A stretch of DNA of 64,000 nucleotides. Source: Viola odorata. Its lineage: Eukaryota > Streptophyta > Magnoliopsida > Malpighiales > Violaceae. The stretch covers positions 35,856,836-35,920,835 of the forward strand of contig OY829538.1 of NCBI GenBank assembly GCA_963691705.1, in the 5' to 3' direction. The position numbers were made by a program, and so were the translations under genes. The notes beneath the pieces are model-generated. The model saw only the letters and a program-made list of their open reading frames with translations, ran no database searches and had not been told where the DNA came from. Positions 45,402 through 56,639 of this stretch are shown here, piece by piece (the stretch's first letter is position 1; every line of letters starts with the position of its first letter).

Positions 45402-47636
45402 ATGGATTGTCTTCTGACTGCTAGCCGACTCAAGGGTATGAGATTATAATTCATTAAATAAGTCCTGAATGCCATGATCTTCCCTCCTTCTCTCTCTTTC
45501 ATATGTTTGCCCCTTGTCATGTTCATGTTATCTTTACATATTTTCTTTAGAATGAGCTATATTGATACTGGTATCTTGCTTATACCTGATTGCAGGGTTA
45601 CTGTGCCAACAGCTTTTGTTAATCATTTGGTTATCCAGCTTCCAAGATGTTGTGGCATTGGAGAGCCTGGTTGAGTCTAGTCGCATTTCATTGACATCAG
45701 TACTAGCTACGTCACCTACTACCGGACTTTTTCAGCCCATTGAAATATCACCTGCAGTCTTCCCACATTACCCTGATCCCAGTGAATCTTTTCCACCTAT
45801 GTACCCAACTTTCCCTACCACATATGAACCAAATCTAACTGGACGATGCCCTGTAAATTTCTCTGTCGTGTCAAACATAATGGACAAAACTGCTGCTGAT
45901 TGCTCTCAGCCCCTGGCGGCCCTTGTGGGGAATGTAATATGTTGTCCACAGCTTGGTAGTTTGCTTCATATCTTCCAGGGTTATTACGGTGTCAACTCTG
46001 ATAAGTTGGTTCTGGGGGATGCGGTTGCTAATGACTGTTTTTCAGATATCATTAGTATTTTAACCAGTAGAGGGGCCAATACCACCATACCTACACTTTG
46101 CTCTGTCAAGCCATCAAATCTTACAGGTGGGTCCTGTTCGGTGAAGGATGTCATTGGCTTTGAGAAATTAGTAAATGCTAGCAAATTACTGGAGGCCTGC
46201 AGCGTTGTTGATCCTATGAAAGAGTGTTGTAGACCAATTTGCCAACCTGCAATTATGGAAGCAGCTCTTCAGATTTCTGGAGCACGATCAACGATTGATG
46301 AGAACAAAGATTTAGTGACCAGGCCAAATCATATTAATGCTATTAGTGATTGTAAAGGGGTTGTCTATTCATATCTTTCTCGGAAACTCTCAGCAGACGC
46401 CGCAAATTTTTCTTTCCGTAGATTATCTGCCTGCAAAGTCAACAAGGGTACTCTATCAATCCTCTATTGTCTGTTGATCCCCACTTTTCCACTGGACTTG
46501 TTGCATTCTTTACTTGCATGTGCTTGTGGTCTATTTGAATTTATGATGTTTGTCTTTGGTCAAAATTTGTAACTTCTCATTTTTTAGATTTTTTTGAGTT
46601 ATTTGTTTGTTGGTAAATGTTATTTGCAGTTTGTCCTTTGAATTTCACGCAGCCATCTGAGGTGATCAAAGCATGCCGCAACGTAGCTGCTCCTAGTCCT
46701 TCTTGTTGTAGCTCATTAAACACTTATATTGCTGGAATACAAAACCAAATGTTAATTACAAACAAACAAGCAATAATTTGTGCGACAGTGTTTGGTTCCA
46801 TGCTACGCAAAGGTGGGGTCATGACAAACGTGTATGAGCTTTGTGACATTGACTTGAAAGATTTTAGCATCCAAGGTATATTTTCCTGCTATTTGGCCTT
46901 CCTGGAATCTCTTGCTTTGATTGTATACTTTGTTTCATCTGGCATTAAAATTCTGTTTTCTGCCTTTTCTACTTGGATGGATGCTGTTGAAGCTTATGGA
47001 CAACAGGGTAAGTATTCTCCCTTTTCTTCCTTCACCTGCACTTTGCGCATGCAATGACAGGAAGAGCATGCCTAAGTTTGGGTTCAAATGCAGGGTGTCT
47101 TCTTCGAAGCTTGCCTGCAGATGTTATATTGGACAACTCTACAGGATTCAGTTTCACATGTGACTTGACTGACAATATTGCGGCTCCATGGCCTTCATCA
47201 TCGTCCATATCATCCATCTCTCTTTGTGCTCCAGGTAATCATTCAAGGGAGACTCATTGAAGTATATAAGAGATACGATGTATCATTTAAATTTAGCATT
47301 TATATCCTAACAAATACCACCTGCTCTTGCACGTGCAGAGATGTCCTTGCCTGCTTTACCTACATCGCAAACTTTAAAAAACCATGGTACGTTCTGTTGC
47401 TCTTTCTAACTTGTGTTGAGTGATCAGTCACTTACATATTACTTGTTAAACAAAGCCAAAGCACAGATGCACGAGTCATTCTGTGATGGCTAGCTTTAAA
47501 CTTGTTCTTTCCTGACGTTCTTGTGTGATGCCACCATGCAGGCAATCGTGCAGGTGGTGGTGGTGGTGGTGGTGGTGGATTGGAGTTACTGGCACCAATT
47601 TTTTCATTTATTGTTCTCAGCGCATTGTTGTACTGA
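45402..47636 (+). CDS. SPARK-domain GPI-anchored protein, At1g61900-like, seven coding exons
   Basis: Predicted exons: 45402-45435, 45596-46447, 46630-46875, 46993-47007, 47094-47234, 47339-47386, 47542-47636, giving 476 residues. All introns are GT-AG and phase 1. A hydrophobic signal peptide (LLCQQLLLIIWLSSFQDVVA) is followed by a Pro-rich spacer. The Cys-rich SPARK-type ectodomain has CPVNFS, VICCPQL, ECCRPIC, SACKVNK, VCPLNF and SCCSSLN blocks. A FTCDLTDNIAAPWPSSS tail follows, then nine Gly and a hydrophobic C-terminus (APIFSFIVLSALLY) typical of a GPI signal. Several N-glycosylation sequons are present. Closest known relative is the uncharacterised GPI-anchored protein At1g61900; expected at the plasma membrane outer face. 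The 15-nt exon 4 is the least certain. Confidence 0.88.
47565..47579 (+). repeat. Coding (GGT) microsatellite, part of a nine-glycine tract
   Basis: Eight GGT codons and one GGA (about 47553-47579) encode nine Gly just before the GPI signal. Length variation here would not shift the frame. Confidence 0.8.
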
Positions 47637-48871
47637 TGAGATTAGTAAAGGGTTGGACTGGTTTGAGTTAGGTACCCCTTCGAAAATTAACCTGTGTGAA
47701 ATTCTTACGTGTATATTTTAAGTAGCCTCTTTCATGTATAGCAAGCCTTTTTGTCTTTAATCTTCATTCCCTTGCTTTTTCCTCTAGAGCCATTTTTGCT
47801 TTGTCCTTTTGAGTTTGATGTGTGTTTTTGTCTACTATATATAACAGAGCAGAGCTTTCTTTTAATGGTGTTTTCTCTAGTATCCATGTCTTGTCAAGAT
47901 GTGTCCATTGCCTATATACTTGGTTAGCCATGCATAAAGATGAAGGTCATTTGTGGTGTGGATCCAAATAATGCTATTTCGCTTGACAAACTCAAGTTTT
48001 AGCCTTATGGATAGTCAACAAAATAATTCTTCCCAAACGAGCAACAATATTCTACAAGAGAATTATTTTGCGAGGTGAAGCTAAGAATATACTTCCTCCT
48101 TAATTCTTTAGTTGTCTAGTAGGACTATGTCCTTTTAATAGTCTATGTTTTTATCCAATGTTGTTGGTTGTAATTTTTTGACTAGTTTACCCCTATTATT
48201 CTTTAATTATAGTGTCATATCTGAGAATAGGTTGTAATTTTTTGACGAGTTTACCCCTATTATTCTTTAATTATAGTGTCATATATGCATAAAATTTGAG
48301 AATAAATTATGAGGTAATTTTGTGCGTAAACTACTTTTAATCATTATATTGGTCTATGTGTATTTGGTTAAATAGAGAATAAAAAAATCACCGAGGGAAT
48401 AATGGATTAAGGAAAGAGAAGACATTAAAAGATTGATATAATCCTAATTAAAGCAAGGAAGACATTAAAAATTGATATAGTAAAGTAAACCTTATGAAAC
48501 CCTAATTAGAGCTATGAATCAGGAGAAATGATTAATCTTAATTTCTACAAATATAGCTATAAAAGACAAAATAGCTTATAGAAAGAAAGAAAAAAAAAGG
48601 AAAAAAGTGATCTTTATTTAAATTGATGTGTGTTCAAACAAGGAATATAGAAGATGAGTAACATTATTTTTACAATTAATTCTCTTAAACTTTATAAAGA
48701 CAATTAAAATTGTTAAGAAACTAATGTTTTTTTTCCAGCTAAGTAGAAACTTATTTATGTTACTTAATTAATGTATGCGTCTATCATTTTTCTTATAAAT
48801 ATAGTCTTCATCAACTCTAAAATGCATCCTAAAATGTCCATATTGCATATACCTATTCATATATTCTACAT
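47637..48871. other. 3' flank of the SPARK gene up to G3
   Basis: 3' untranslated sequence in the first few hundred bases, then AT-rich DNA with no other gene. Bases 48166-48293 hold a tandem duplication (see separate entry). Confidence 0.55.
48166..48293. repeat. 64-bp tandem duplication
   Basis: Two copies starting GGTTGTAATTTTTTGAC at 48166 and 48230, nearly identical. Confidence 0.9.
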
Positions 48872-49442
48872 TGATAACAATTCACCTAAAAGCAGGGGTA
48901 TTTTCGTCTATCACCCGGTGGGAAGGGACATAGCTACTGTTTCGCTCCACCACGATAGGGATAAGGTTGCTACCTTCCCCAAAGGCTAATGCTACAAGGG
49001 CTAACGGTGCCCTACTGGCTCCTCTCACGGACCTCGTGGACGGTTCAAGGAGTTATCTCACCCCCAAAGGAAACCATGCGACAGGAAGAAAGCTCCGGCT
49101 ATTGTCCTGCCGCGGCAATATCCACCTATACACCTACCGCCAAGGTAGCGTGTCACGATAAGGGCGAATCACATACCCTAACGCGAGTGATAGCTCCGTA
49201 TTCTCTCACTTGGGCGGGAACGCCCCTTTCTTCTATAAATACCTCCCCCACAAAGGAGGCAGGTAAGCGGACTTGACTAGCCAAAACTCTGCCAATTTCA
49301 GTACACATACTGACTTAAGCATCGGAGTGTTTCCGCCGGAGACCCCCTCCGGCGCATTGCAGGTACTGTGGACCGTCGCGCACACTGACCTGAGAGGAGC
49401 TGCTCCACCATACATCCTTCGGCAGAAGACAAATTATTATCA
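48872..49442 (+). repeat. G3 5' LTR, 571 bp
   Basis: Begins TGATAACAATTCACC and ends AAATTATTATCA. Contains a TATA box at 49233-49240 (TCTATAAATACC). Confidence 0.9.
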
Positions 49443-49444
49443 AA

Positions 49445-49463
49445 TTGGTGCTTTCATTGAGAG
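49445..49463 (+). promoter_or_regulatory. Primer-binding-site candidate of G3
   Basis: TTGGTGCTTTCATTGAGAG starts two bases after the LTR. This sequence is usual at the primer site of Tat-type elements. I did not assign the tRNA. Confidence 0.7.
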
Positions 49464-49527
49464 TCTTGGTTCTATTAAGTGAGCATCCTTAATAACCAAG
49501 CTCCTCCTCCCCGAAGCTAGAAGGATT

Positions 49528-52500
49528 ATGGCCTCAGAGTCAGATCCGGCGCTGTCCCGAACTTCCAACATCCCATACAACACCCGCAGACGCCCGTTTC
49601 CCTTCGCTACCTCTGATACTCCTACCCCAGGGTAGGACGTCACTGTAGGAGAATTAGATCTTCCTCCTGGGTCAAGTTCGGAAGAAGTTACATTCCAGAT
49701 TTGCTCTCCCTTCTCCCATATAGCAGGAACCAGCCATCCTACCCCCCAAGCGGGAAGATCTATGATAGGAGAAGCGGACAACCCTTTCGCGCACTCAATA
49801 GCAGCTCTCCAAGCTCAACTGGATCAGCTGACAGAGATGGCTGCTGGATTTACTCCTCATGCCTCAAGACCTGGGGTGTCCTCCCAAGTAGTTTTCACGC
49901 CGTCCATTGTCAACGAACGACCCTTATCGCCCCAATAATCTAGGGCAGTCCCGTCCTCCTTACCTTTCCCTTTGCCCCCCATAAACGTCCCAACATTCAC
50001 ACGCAGACCTGCCGACCATTCTGGACAATACAGGGGAGGAATCTCTATCCCCGAAGCAGTCCGCCAGCGTGACGAGTATAGAGAACACTGGGATGATCGA
50101 CGGGGGGATATAGTGAGAGACCCATCTCCTAGATACAGCGAGAGATCTAGCAGCAGAAGTCGATGAGCTCGAACTCCAAGGAGCCGTAGCCGTTCTCCTA
50201 GGAGACATCAGGAATATGACCCTCAGAATCCCAGATACGACGCTGAAATTCCACATCAGCGTCAGCCTCGTAGGATCCCCGATGCTAACGTGGGTCATCC
50301 GTTCAGTTACCGTGTCAGGCATCACAGAGTCCATCGACATGTGAAACTCCCAGCAGAATCATACGATGGCACGAAAGATCCCATTTCTCACCTCAATAAG
50401 GTGAAGGATTTCGTGCAATTTCAAACGCGCAGTGATGCAGCATTGTGCCAAATCTTCGTAATGACGCTGTCAGGAGTGGCACGTCTATGGTTTGAGGGAC
50501 TCCCCGCCGGGTCTATCGATAATTTTTCTCAATTGGAAGAAAAATTCAAAAGTCGGTTTAGCACGGCTATTCCTATCAGAAAGTCAGCAGCTGCGCTGTT
50601 CGATATCCATCGAAAACCACAGGAATCGTTGAACGACTTCTTAGGTCGATTTGATCTTGAGATGTCCCTAACGCCAGGGGTTACTATCGATTTTGCGATT
50701 GTAGCCCTAAAACGCAACTGCCGATACAGTAAATTGAAAGACACGCTAACAGTGGACCCCCCAATGACCCTGGATGCGTTGAGACTAAAAACGCATAACT
50801 ATGCGAGAATGGAAGAGGAGGAAAATAGAGATTGGATCCAAGGCATGCCGACAGACCCATATGTGGCCCCTAACGTCCTGCACAGCAATGCCCCTGACGC
50901 TAAACCCATCGAGGATCTTGGGCAGCGGAAAGAACATAATACCAAGGCCTCTAACCGGCAGAGAGGCAATTTCTCGAAAGGAAGACCTGGAGGATCCCCC
51001 ACTCGGAAGCAAACGGACCCGCCAAAGGGCCGGATATACGATCCTGACCTCCCATCTCTCATACTCCCAAGGGCGGAGATCTTAGCAATAGTCCAACAGA
51101 GAAATCTGCCCATCCGTTACCCAGCTCCCGTGAAACCAGGAGTAATCATGGGAGGAAGAGAAAACGCATATTGCAAGTTCCACAAGGTCAAGGGACATTC
51201 AACCGATGTATGCAGAGAACTAAAATTGGCCATAGAAAGATTGGTCGATGAGGGCTACCTAGGAGAATTTGCCACTAAGGCGAGAGAAGAGGCCAGGAAT
51301 GACCCAACTGGAATGACAACTGATCAAAGACAAGCGCCCTCGCGCGCCACGGGGGCTAACGCAATCCCCCTTGGGCAAAATAGAGAAGCTCTCATTGTCC
51401 ATAGCGACCAAATGCCTATGATTAATATTATTGCTGGAGGAACACCTTATTGCGAGGAAATCATGCCGCAAGCGCCAAACCCTGGGGAAAAGCGCAAACG
51501 GGAGAGCGCGCAAATGAAAGTCGAGGTGATAAGTGCCTTAGACAGAATGATATTGTCTTTCTCAGAGGAAGATGAAAAAGGCATCGTCTTCCCGCATAAT
51601 GACGCGATGGTCGTAACGCTTGTCATTGGAAGTCACGGGGTAAGAAGGACCCTTGTCGATAACGGGAGCGCAGTAAATCTATTTTCATTGGAAGTATACA
51701 ACTTGATGAAACGACCTGACAGTGATCTATCGCCCTGCACGAGGCCAATTATTGGGATTGATGGAGTACCGATTCCGGTAGCCGGAATAACATCCCTGCC
51801 GGTGTACTTCCGGGAAGACACATCCAAACGCTCCGAAGAGCTATTATTTCTGGTCGTAGACCTAACGTTACCGTATAATGCCATTTTGGGGCGACCATTC
51901 CTTAATCATTTTGGAGTAGCCATATCTCAAAAACACTTGCGGATGAAATATCCCTCGTGGGATGGCGTGGTCTCAATCAAAGGGGACCAAAAGCTGGCAG
52001 CCGAATGCTACTTACTTATGACTCAAAGGAGTTGTGACCGCTACGTTTGCGTGGCAGACGACCCTTTCGATGATAAAGAAGAAAAGCGCACTCAGCCGCT
52101 AGATCAGATGGTATCAATCCCTATCGGTAAGGATAGTGAAACGAATCTCTTAGCCAGTGAGAAACTAAGCCTTGAAGAGAACGCGCAATTAATCCGGCTG
52201 TTGAGGAAATGTAAGGGAGAATTTGCGTGGAAGCCAGCAGACATGCCCGGAATCTCTCGGGAGGTTGCGGAACACCGGCTGAACGTTAGTCTTGACGCCA
52301 AGCCTGTTCAACAAAGGCGACGTGCCTTTTCATCGGAAAAGATAGCAGCCATCGAAAAGGAGTTACTAAAGCTCACAGAGGCGGGGTTCATTCGAGAAGT
52401 CCAATACCCGACCTGGCTAGCTAATCCTGTGTTAGTCCCAAAGCCTAACGGGGACTGGCGCATGTGCATCGACTTCACTGACCTAAATAATGCGTGTCCC

Positions 52501-55401
52501 AAGGACTGCTATCCCCTTCCGCGAATAGATCAGTTAGTTGATCAAACCGCTGGATATGCTTATCTAAGCTCCCTAGATGCGAATTCCGGGTATCACCAAA
52601 TCCCTATGGCCGTAGAGGACGAAGAAAAAACTGCCTTCATCACTCCTAGGGCTATATACTGCTACACCGCAATGCCGTTTGGGCTAAAGAATGCCGGTGC
52701 AACATTTCAGCGTATGGCAAACAAAGTTTTTGAAAATCAAATAGGGAGAAATGTAGAGGCCTATGTGGATGACATCTTGATCAAAAGTCGGAGTTTCAGA
52801 GAACACCTCGCGGACTTGGAAGAAGTTTTCAATGTGATGAGAAAGCACAAGATGAAGCTAAACCCGCGGAAGTGCATGTTTGCATTCCAAACGGGAAAAT
52901 TCTTGGGCTATGTGGTCAGCAGGAAGGGCATCCAACCCAACCCGTCAAAGATAAAAGCCATCCAGGATATGATATCCCCGCGGACTGTCAAAGAGATACA
53001 GAAGTTAACCGGGCGCATCATCGCGTTGGGACGATTCATATCTAAGCAAGGCGAGAGATGTTTGCCTTTCTTCAAAGTCATCCGAAACAAGGCTCCCTTC
53101 GGATGGACAGAGGAATGTGAGAAAGCGTTTGCAGGACTAAAAGCTTACCTATCATCAGATTTAGTGCTGACGAGGCCCGAGCCCGGCGATGAGCTATATC
53201 TATATTTGGGAATAGCTGACGAGGTAGTCAACGCCGTCCTTGTGCGAAGTGAAGGGCACGTGCATCGTCCAGTATTCTTCGTGAGTCATATATTGAAAGA
53301 TGCCGAACTGCGATACGCTACTATCGAGAAAATAGCACTCGCTCTAGTGCAGGCCACGCGAAAGATGGATCGATACTTCCAAGCCCACCCCGTTACTGTA
53401 CTTACGGATCAGCCGCTGAGAAGAATCTTCAGGAAACCTGAATCTTCAGGAAGAATGCTAATTTGGGCTATCGAGCTCGAACAATACGGGCTGCAATACA
53501 AAGCTAGACCGACCGTTAAAGCCCAAGCATTAGCTGACTTCATAGCTGAGTGCACGTTCACAAAGGACGACAAAATAGATCTGTTGGAGGAAGAAGCAGA
53601 AAGTTCATGCCTACCGTCTCCAGAGACATATGCAGATACGTGGGTCATCCACGTAGATGGAGCAAAAAATCAAGAGTTAGCAGGCGCAGGAGTTTTCTTA
53701 GTTGGACCAAACGGCCTGGAGATGCGATACGCCATCAGAATCCTGCAGCCATTGTCCAACAATGCGGCTGAATACGAAGCGTTGTTGGCAGGACTCAGAA
53801 TTGGAAATAGTTTCTCCATCGAAGCCACTCCCGATATGGAGAAGGAAGGCAAAACACGTTTAAAAATCCGAGGAGATTCCAAGCTAATAATGGATCAGGT
53901 TCTGGGGAACTCCCAAGCCAGAGAACCCATCATGGCCCAATACTTAGCCAAAGTGAGGCATGAGCTGTCAGAGATACAGGAAAAAGGCACCCTGGTCACC
54001 TTTGAGCACATTCCTAGAGAAAATAATGAAGAGGCTGATAGCCTCGCCAAGATGGCAGCCAATCCGGAAGCCTCAATACCCAGTGATGTGCGCTATGGAG
54101 AACTGCCTACACCTTCTTTCATGGAAGAGCAGGCATCGCTCTGTGTGGAAGAGATGGAAAATGATTGGAGGATCCCAGTGATAGAATATCTGAAACATGA
54201 TAAACTACTAGGAGACCATACAGAGAGAAAGAAAGTCCTAAAACGGGCTGCACGACGCACATATTATAACGGAGAGTTAATACGAAGATGCTTCTCCCAT
54301 CCGGCCGCTAAATGCATAACGGAGCAAGAAGGCTTACATGTGTTACGTGAAATTCACGAAGGGATATGTGGCATGCACATTGCTAGCGGTACTCTGGCAG
54401 CCCAAGTCTTCCGGTAAGGATTTTACTGGCCCACCATTCGACGAGATTGCCATAACTTCGTGAAAACCTGTAAAAAATGCCAGGAATATGCTAAGATTCC
54501 TCGAAAGCCGGCTGTGCCAATTTCAGAAATAGTTGCTCCGTGCCCGTTTGCAAAGTGGGGGATTGACATCCTGGGCCCGTTTCCAAAGGCCAGATCTCAG
54601 TTAAAATTTATGGTCGTAGCGGTAGAGTACTTCACAAAGTGGGCCGAAGCTGAGGCGTTAGCTACCATCACCACCGAAAAAATCTGGCGTTTCTTCAAAC
54701 ACCAAGTCATCATGCGATTTGGAGTACCACGCGTGCTAGTTAGCGACAACGGGACACAATTTACAAGCCAGTTCTTCAGGGATCGATGTGCAGAATTCCA
54801 GATAGAGCAAAGATTCTCCTCTATGGCACATCCCCAAACCAACGGCCAGGCGGAAGTAACTAACCACAGCATCCTTAGTGGCATCAAAAGAAACTTAGAA
54901 GGTTCCAAGAAGAAATGGCCAGACGAATTGCCATATGCGCTATGGGCCTACCGCATGACTGTTAAGGCCAGCACAGGAGAGACCCCGTTCGCGTTAGCAT
55001 TCGGAACCAAGGCTGTCACACCAGTCGAGATTGGCATGATGAGCCTCCGGGTGGCTCATTTCAAAGAAGAAAACAACGAAGAAAGGTTACGAGCTAACCT
55101 CGATACTCTACCAGAAACACACGAGGAAACCCTCCTGAAAACCCTGCACTACAAAAGGAAAATGGCACAATATCACAACCGACAAGTGAGGGAGTGATTG
55201 CTCAAAACCGGAGATTTAGTGCTCAGAGACAGGCGGGCGGCAGGACAACGTATGGGAAAACTCAGTCCAAACTGGGATGGACCGTATCGCGTCACCCGCA
55301 TCGTGGGAAAAGGAGTATACCATCTGGAAACGCTCGAGGGAACGCCCCTGCAGAACTCTTGGAAACGCTCGAGGGAACCACGCCAGGAGCTAATCGGGTA
55401 A
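49528..55401 (+). pseudogene. G3 gag-pol, one frame with five nonsense codons
   Basis: One continuous frame from ATG 49528 to 55401, interrupted only by TAG 49633, TAA 49936, TGA 50164, TAA 54415 and TGA 55195. Order: Arg/Ser-rich N-terminus; gag capsid-like domain (50340-50800); zinc knuckle YCKFHKVKGHSTDVC (about 51170); protease RRTLVDNGSAVNL (about 51650); RT with LNNACPKDCYPLPRIDQL, MPFGLKNAGATFQ and YVDD (52762-52773); gypsy RNase H (53190-53560); second RNase H with HVDGA, EYEAL, GDSK and EEADSLAKM (53640-54060); integrase with H-H-C-C zinc finger, WGIDILGPF, SDNGTQF and NGQAEV, then the C-terminal GPYRVTRIV block. No frameshift seen. The stops fit C-to-T changes in CAA, CAG or CGA codons. 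Confidence 0.93.
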
Positions 55402-55485
55402 CATCAAAGTTATTCTAATAAATGAATATTGAGATATTCACTGTGCGTTTGCTACTGGTAATATGCAGGTAGCGAAGAATGCCAG

Positions 55486-55962
55486 GAGTGAAAATCCTAT
55501 CCTTGTGATGGCTGGTCCTGATCAGACAGCTCACTAAGACGAGGCACGCCCTGGCATAACAAGGCGTTTGGGAGTGAAAATCCTATCCTTGTGGTAACCG
55601 TGCTCACATAGACGGCCCATTAAGACGAGGCACGACCCCAAACGGTTTCCCGGAGTGAAAATCCTATCCTTGCGGCAACCGTGCTTACATAGACGGCCCG
55701 TTAAGATGAGGCACGCCCCGGAATCCTTGGGAGTGAAATCCTATTCTTGTGGTAACCCCATAAGGAGAGGCACGCCCCAAGGAGAGACCAACTCCGTCCT
55801 GGAAGTGAAAATCCTATCCTTGTGGTAACCGTGCTCACATAGACGGCCCATTGAGACGAGGCACGATTCCACGGACGTGAGGTACAACGCTTGGGGGTGA
55901 AAAGTCCTATCCTTGTGATGGCTGGTCCTGATCAGACAGCTCACTAAGACGAGGCACTCCCC
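55486..55962. repeat. Six irregular tandem repeats (68-93 bp) in G3 3' region
   Basis: Units start near 55486, 55572, 55653, 55731, 55802 and 55895 with GAGTGAAAATCCTATCCTTG and end in ACGAGGCACGCCCC. Two variants alternate: GTGGTAACCGTGCTCACATA and GTGATGGCTGGTCCTGATCA. Repeats after pol are characteristic of Tat elements and can seed satellites. Confidence 0.9.
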
Positions 55963-55965
55963 AAA

Positions 55966-56273
55966 GCCAATCTGTGGCGAAAGGAAACAAAGGCATCCCA
56001 ACTAGTAGCCGCGCGGTTGATACCCGGTGAAGAGATGTTGGAGCCAATCTGTGGCGAAAGGAAACAAAGGCATCCCAACTAGTAGCCGCGCGGTTGATAC
56101 CCGGTGAAGCGATGCTGGAGCCAATCTGTGGCGAAAGGAAATAAAGGCATCCCAACTAGTAGCCGCGCGGTTGATACCCGGTAAAGCGATGTTGGAGCCA
56201 ATCTTTGGCGAAAAGAAATAAAAGAAATCCTAACTAGTAGCCGCGCGGTTGATACCCGGTGAAACGATGATGG
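55966..56273. repeat. Four 77-bp tandem repeats in G3
   Basis: Units start at 55966, 56043, 56120 and 56197 with GCCAATCTGTGGCGAAAGGA and include AGCCGCGCGGTTGATACCCG. Copies differ at a few bases, the last most. Minus ORFs here are repeat artefacts. Confidence 0.95.
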
Positions 56274-56639
56274 AGAGATGTCCATACTGCAACAACAACG
56301 TTGAGACAGACATAAAGCCCATTCTGACAACAAGGGACGGTATGAGTATGAGTGCAGCAGATGCGGAAGCAACGCTGACTTACTCTCAGAAATGCTAACG
56401 GAGGATACAATAGTAAAGTTACTTGAATACGGCTGATGAAAAGCAAACGGGGGAATATTATCTAGGGAAACAGGACGACAAACGTCCTACGCGGACAAGC
56501 GATCAAACAGTATTATGAAGAAAAGCAGATTATCCAAAAAAGAGGGGATTAACCAAGTCAAGACCGACATTGTTTAAAGTACAAAATATGAACGGGCACG
56601 TCAGCCACAAAAATGTAAAGCATCCAAACAATAAGAAGT
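56274..56639. other. Spacer between repeats and antisense gene A
   Basis: No recognisable coding sequence. It would hold the 3' untranslated region of the antisense gene. Confidence 0.45.

Noticed and set aside
45562..46572. Reading the 336-codon ORF at 45562 as a complete single-exon gene
   Set aside because: Its first ~12 codons are intron sequence before the acceptor at 45595 and its end runs past the donor at 46447 into an intron; the SPARK family continues in later exons.
55966..56273. Regular repeats that could suggest a CRISPR array
   Set aside because: Units are contiguous without unique spacers, and the DNA is plant nuclear.
55741..56446. Overlapping minus ORFs of 70-97 codons with repeated peptides
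   Set aside because: Arise from the 77-bp and 68-93-bp tandem repeats; repeat periods are not multiples tied to a conserved frame.
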